Positions 15,405-16,907 of a stretch of DNA of 16,907 nt are shown one piece after another. Position numbers and translations under genes: made by a program. The notes below the pieces were generated by a model. The model ran no database searches. It saw only the letters and a program-made list of their open reading frames with translations, and had not been told where the DNA came from. The stretch's first letter is position 1. Each line of letters opens with the position of its first letter. This stretch comes from Ignavibacteriales bacterium (GTDB lineage: Bacteria; Bacteroidota; Ignavibacteria; Ignavibacteriales; Ignavibacteriaceae), in assembly GCA_027349615.1 (NCBI GenBank), contig DAIEML010000017.1, forward strand, positions 1-16,907. The letters are read 5' to 3'.

Positions 15405-16907
15405 TTATAAAATATTTCCAACAAATTGAAGAGTTGTACCTTCGCCTTCTTTAGAATTGATATTTATTATGCCGCCAATTGTTTTGGCTCTTTGCTGCAT
15501 ATTAATTAAACCGTTTCCATTTGAAATTTGATCAACATTAAATCCTTTTCCATTATCTTTTAAAACCATTTCAAGATGCTTTCCTCTTATGAAAGCATCA
15601 AGAGAAATTTCTGTGCAGCCGCTGTGGGTTATACAATTATTTATTCCTTCTTTGAAAATTAAATATAGATGCTGGCGATGTTCCATTGATAATGAAATTC
15701 TTTCTAAGGATTTTAGATTTTCTGATCTGAATGAAATACTTGCGTAAGATGATAACTCGGCATAAGTATCTCTTAAACGAAGAATCAAATCATAAAGTGA
15801 ATCGCGTTTTGGGTTTACCAGCCAAACAATATCGCTCATGCTGTCGATTAGATTTCTTGAATTATCGCTGATCATCTTTAAACTTTTTTTAACATCTTCA
15901 TTTAAAGAATCGATTTTTGTAGATATCACTTCACTCAAAATTGAAATTTCAGTTAAGCTTGAACCAATATTATCGTGCAAATCAGCGGCAAGCTTTGTAC
16001 GAAATCTTTCTATACCTAATAAATATCTAACACGATAAACAATTACGAAAGATATAAATCCGCCAATAACCAAGAATGCAATAATTATAAACCACCAAGT
16101 TTTCCAAAATGGAGGCAAGATAATTAATTTAATTGAAGCACCTTTTTCATTCCAAGTTCCATCATTGTTAGAGCCTTTTACTTTAAAAATATATTTACCA
16201 GGATCTAAATTTGTGTAGGTTACATATCTTCGGCTTCCAGATTTGACCCAATCTTTGTCAAATCCTTCCATCATATAAGCATATTGATTCTTACTTGGAA
16301 CAGTATAATCTAGTGCAGCGAATTCAAAAGAAAAAACATTTTTACTGTAAGGTAAAGTTATTTCTTTTGTCATCGTTATAGATTGTTTCAAAGGTGAATC
16401 ATCTTTGGCAATTTCTACTGGCTTATTAAAAATTTGAAAATCAGTAATAACAATTGGCGGCACGTGTTTATTATCTTTTAAAGTTGCTGGAAAAAAAGCA
16501 TCAACACCGTTTGTGCCTCCAAAAAACAATTCACCATTTAATCCTTTAAAGTTTGCGCCCCAAAAAAACTGATTACCCTGCAGCCCATCACTTTGATAAT
16601 AGTTTCTAAAAATTTTTGTTAGAGTACTAAATCTTGACAAGCCATTATCAGTGCTTAACCACAAATTATTTTCATCGTCTTCTAAAATTCCATAAATAAT
16701 ATTGCTTGCTAATCCATCTTTCATTTCGTAATGAACAAATTTTGCATTATTAGGTTCCCCAATTTTTTGTTGGTCAACTGGAAGTTCATTTAAGCCGCCA
16801 CCGTATGTTCCAAACCAAATATTTCCTGAATTATCTTCAAGAACTGAAATAACACGATTATCACTTAAACTATTCGGATCATCTGCAATATGTGTATAGT
16901 GAATAAA
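15405..16907 (-). CDS. Sensor histidine kinase with two-component regulator propeller and Y_Y_Y domain (5' end outside window)
   Basis: A membrane sensor kinase; the frame stays open to the window edge, so 500 residues are visible and the N terminus is missing. An ATG at 16724 lies inside propeller sequence and is not the true start. Numbering from the window edge: propeller repeats at about 13-42 (DNRVISVLEDNSGNIWFGT), 67-93 and 111-140; a Y_Y_Y domain (about 195-262); one membrane helix (about 269-292). The HisKA_3 phosphoacceptor His311 lies in DLHDNIGSSL. The HATPase domain shows the N-box EGINNC (420-425), DNGKGF (451-456) and GNGL (464-467). Relatives have about 12-14 propeller repeats in a periplasmic sensor, so several hundred residues are probably missing. 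The layout is that of Bacteroidetes hybrid two-component sensors, but here the regulator is a separate protein. It likely phosphorylates one or both downstream NarL-type regulators in response to an extracellular ligand. Confidence 0.93.
   Translation of the reverse strand, partial: FIHYTHIADDPNSLSDNRVISVLEDNSGNIWFGTYGGGLNELPVDQQKIGEPNNAKFVHYEMKDGLASNIIYGILEDDENNLWLSTDNGLSRFSTLTKIFRNYYQSDGLQGNQFFWGANFKGLNGELFFGGTNGVDAFFPATLKDNKHVPPIVITDFQIFNKPVEIAKDDSPLKQSITMTKEITLPYSKNVFSFEFAALDYTVPSKNQYAYMMEGFDKDWVKSGSRRYVTYTNLDPGKYIFKVKGSNNDGTWNEKGASIKLIILPPFWKTWWFIIIAFLVIGGFISFVIVYRVRYLLGIERFRTKLAADLHDNIGSSLTEISILSEVISTKIDSLNEDVKKSLKMISDNSRNLIDSMSDIVWLVNPKRDSLYDLILRLRDTYAELSSYASISFRSENLKSLERISLSMEHRQHLYLIFKEGINNCITHSGCTEISLDAFIRGKHLEMVLKDNGKGFNVDQISNGNGLINMQQRAKTIGGIININSKEGEGTTLQFVGNIL

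Noticed and set aside
16722..16724. ATG as the start of the sensor kinase
   Set aside because: The frame continues upstream without a stop to 16907, and those 61 codons encode a typical propeller repeat, so the gene is cut by the window edge.

Overview
The window looks like a chromosomal segment from a member of the Ignavibacteria or a close relative in the Bacteroidota/Chlorobiota/Calditrichota group. The DNA is AT-rich, roughly one third GC by eye. The secreted proteins carry the type IX secretion (T9SS) sorting tail with the QNYPNPFNPST signature, next to a PorV/PorQ-type outer-membrane protein and a TonB-dependent receptor with a carboxypeptidase-regulatory-like front domain. Several genes have clear Shine-Dalgarno (SD) sequences (GGAGG, GAGG, GGAG), which is more typical of Ignavibacteria than of classical Bacteroidetes. 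The assignment comes from protein style alone. No rRNA, tRNA, CRISPR array, insertion sequence or integrase was seen.

Layout. Positions 178-2049 (minus) encode a periplasmic SurA-like chaperone with two parvulin-type domains. It diverges from 2278-4143 (plus), a membrane-anchored SGNH/GDSL hydrolase with TPR repeats. A bidirectional hairpin terminator (4190-4232) separates that gene from a four-gene minus-strand operon read from 13348 down to 4259. In transcription order the operon holds a TonB-dependent receptor, a 1216-residue secreted protein with fibronectin III and DGIDNDGD-like motifs, a PorV/PorQ-family barrel, and a T9SS-sorted protein with three glycan-binding-like modules. The gaps are only 20, 31 and 45 bases.

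Upstream of the operon, still on the minus strand, lies a two-component cluster. A hybrid-style sensor kinase (beta-propeller repeats, Y_Y_Y domain, one membrane segment, HisKA_3 and HATPase) runs off the right edge of the window. It is followed by two NarL/LuxR-type response regulators that are about 87% identical to each other.

The most interesting signal is in the non-coding DNA. A 61-base module is found twice, about 72% identical without gaps: once between the two regulators, upstream of the second, and once between the second regulator and the TonB receptor, upstream of the four-gene operon. Each copy has two NarL-heptamer-like palindromes whose centres are exactly 51 bases apart, close to five helical turns. 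The simplest reading is that the duplicated regulators bind these paired sites, controlling the second regulator gene and the outer-membrane operon. The whole cluster would then be a signal-responsive surface capture and import system, comparable in layout to a Sus-type polysaccharide locus but without a SusD-like lipoprotein and using T9SS-sorted proteins instead. Substrate and binding are inference.
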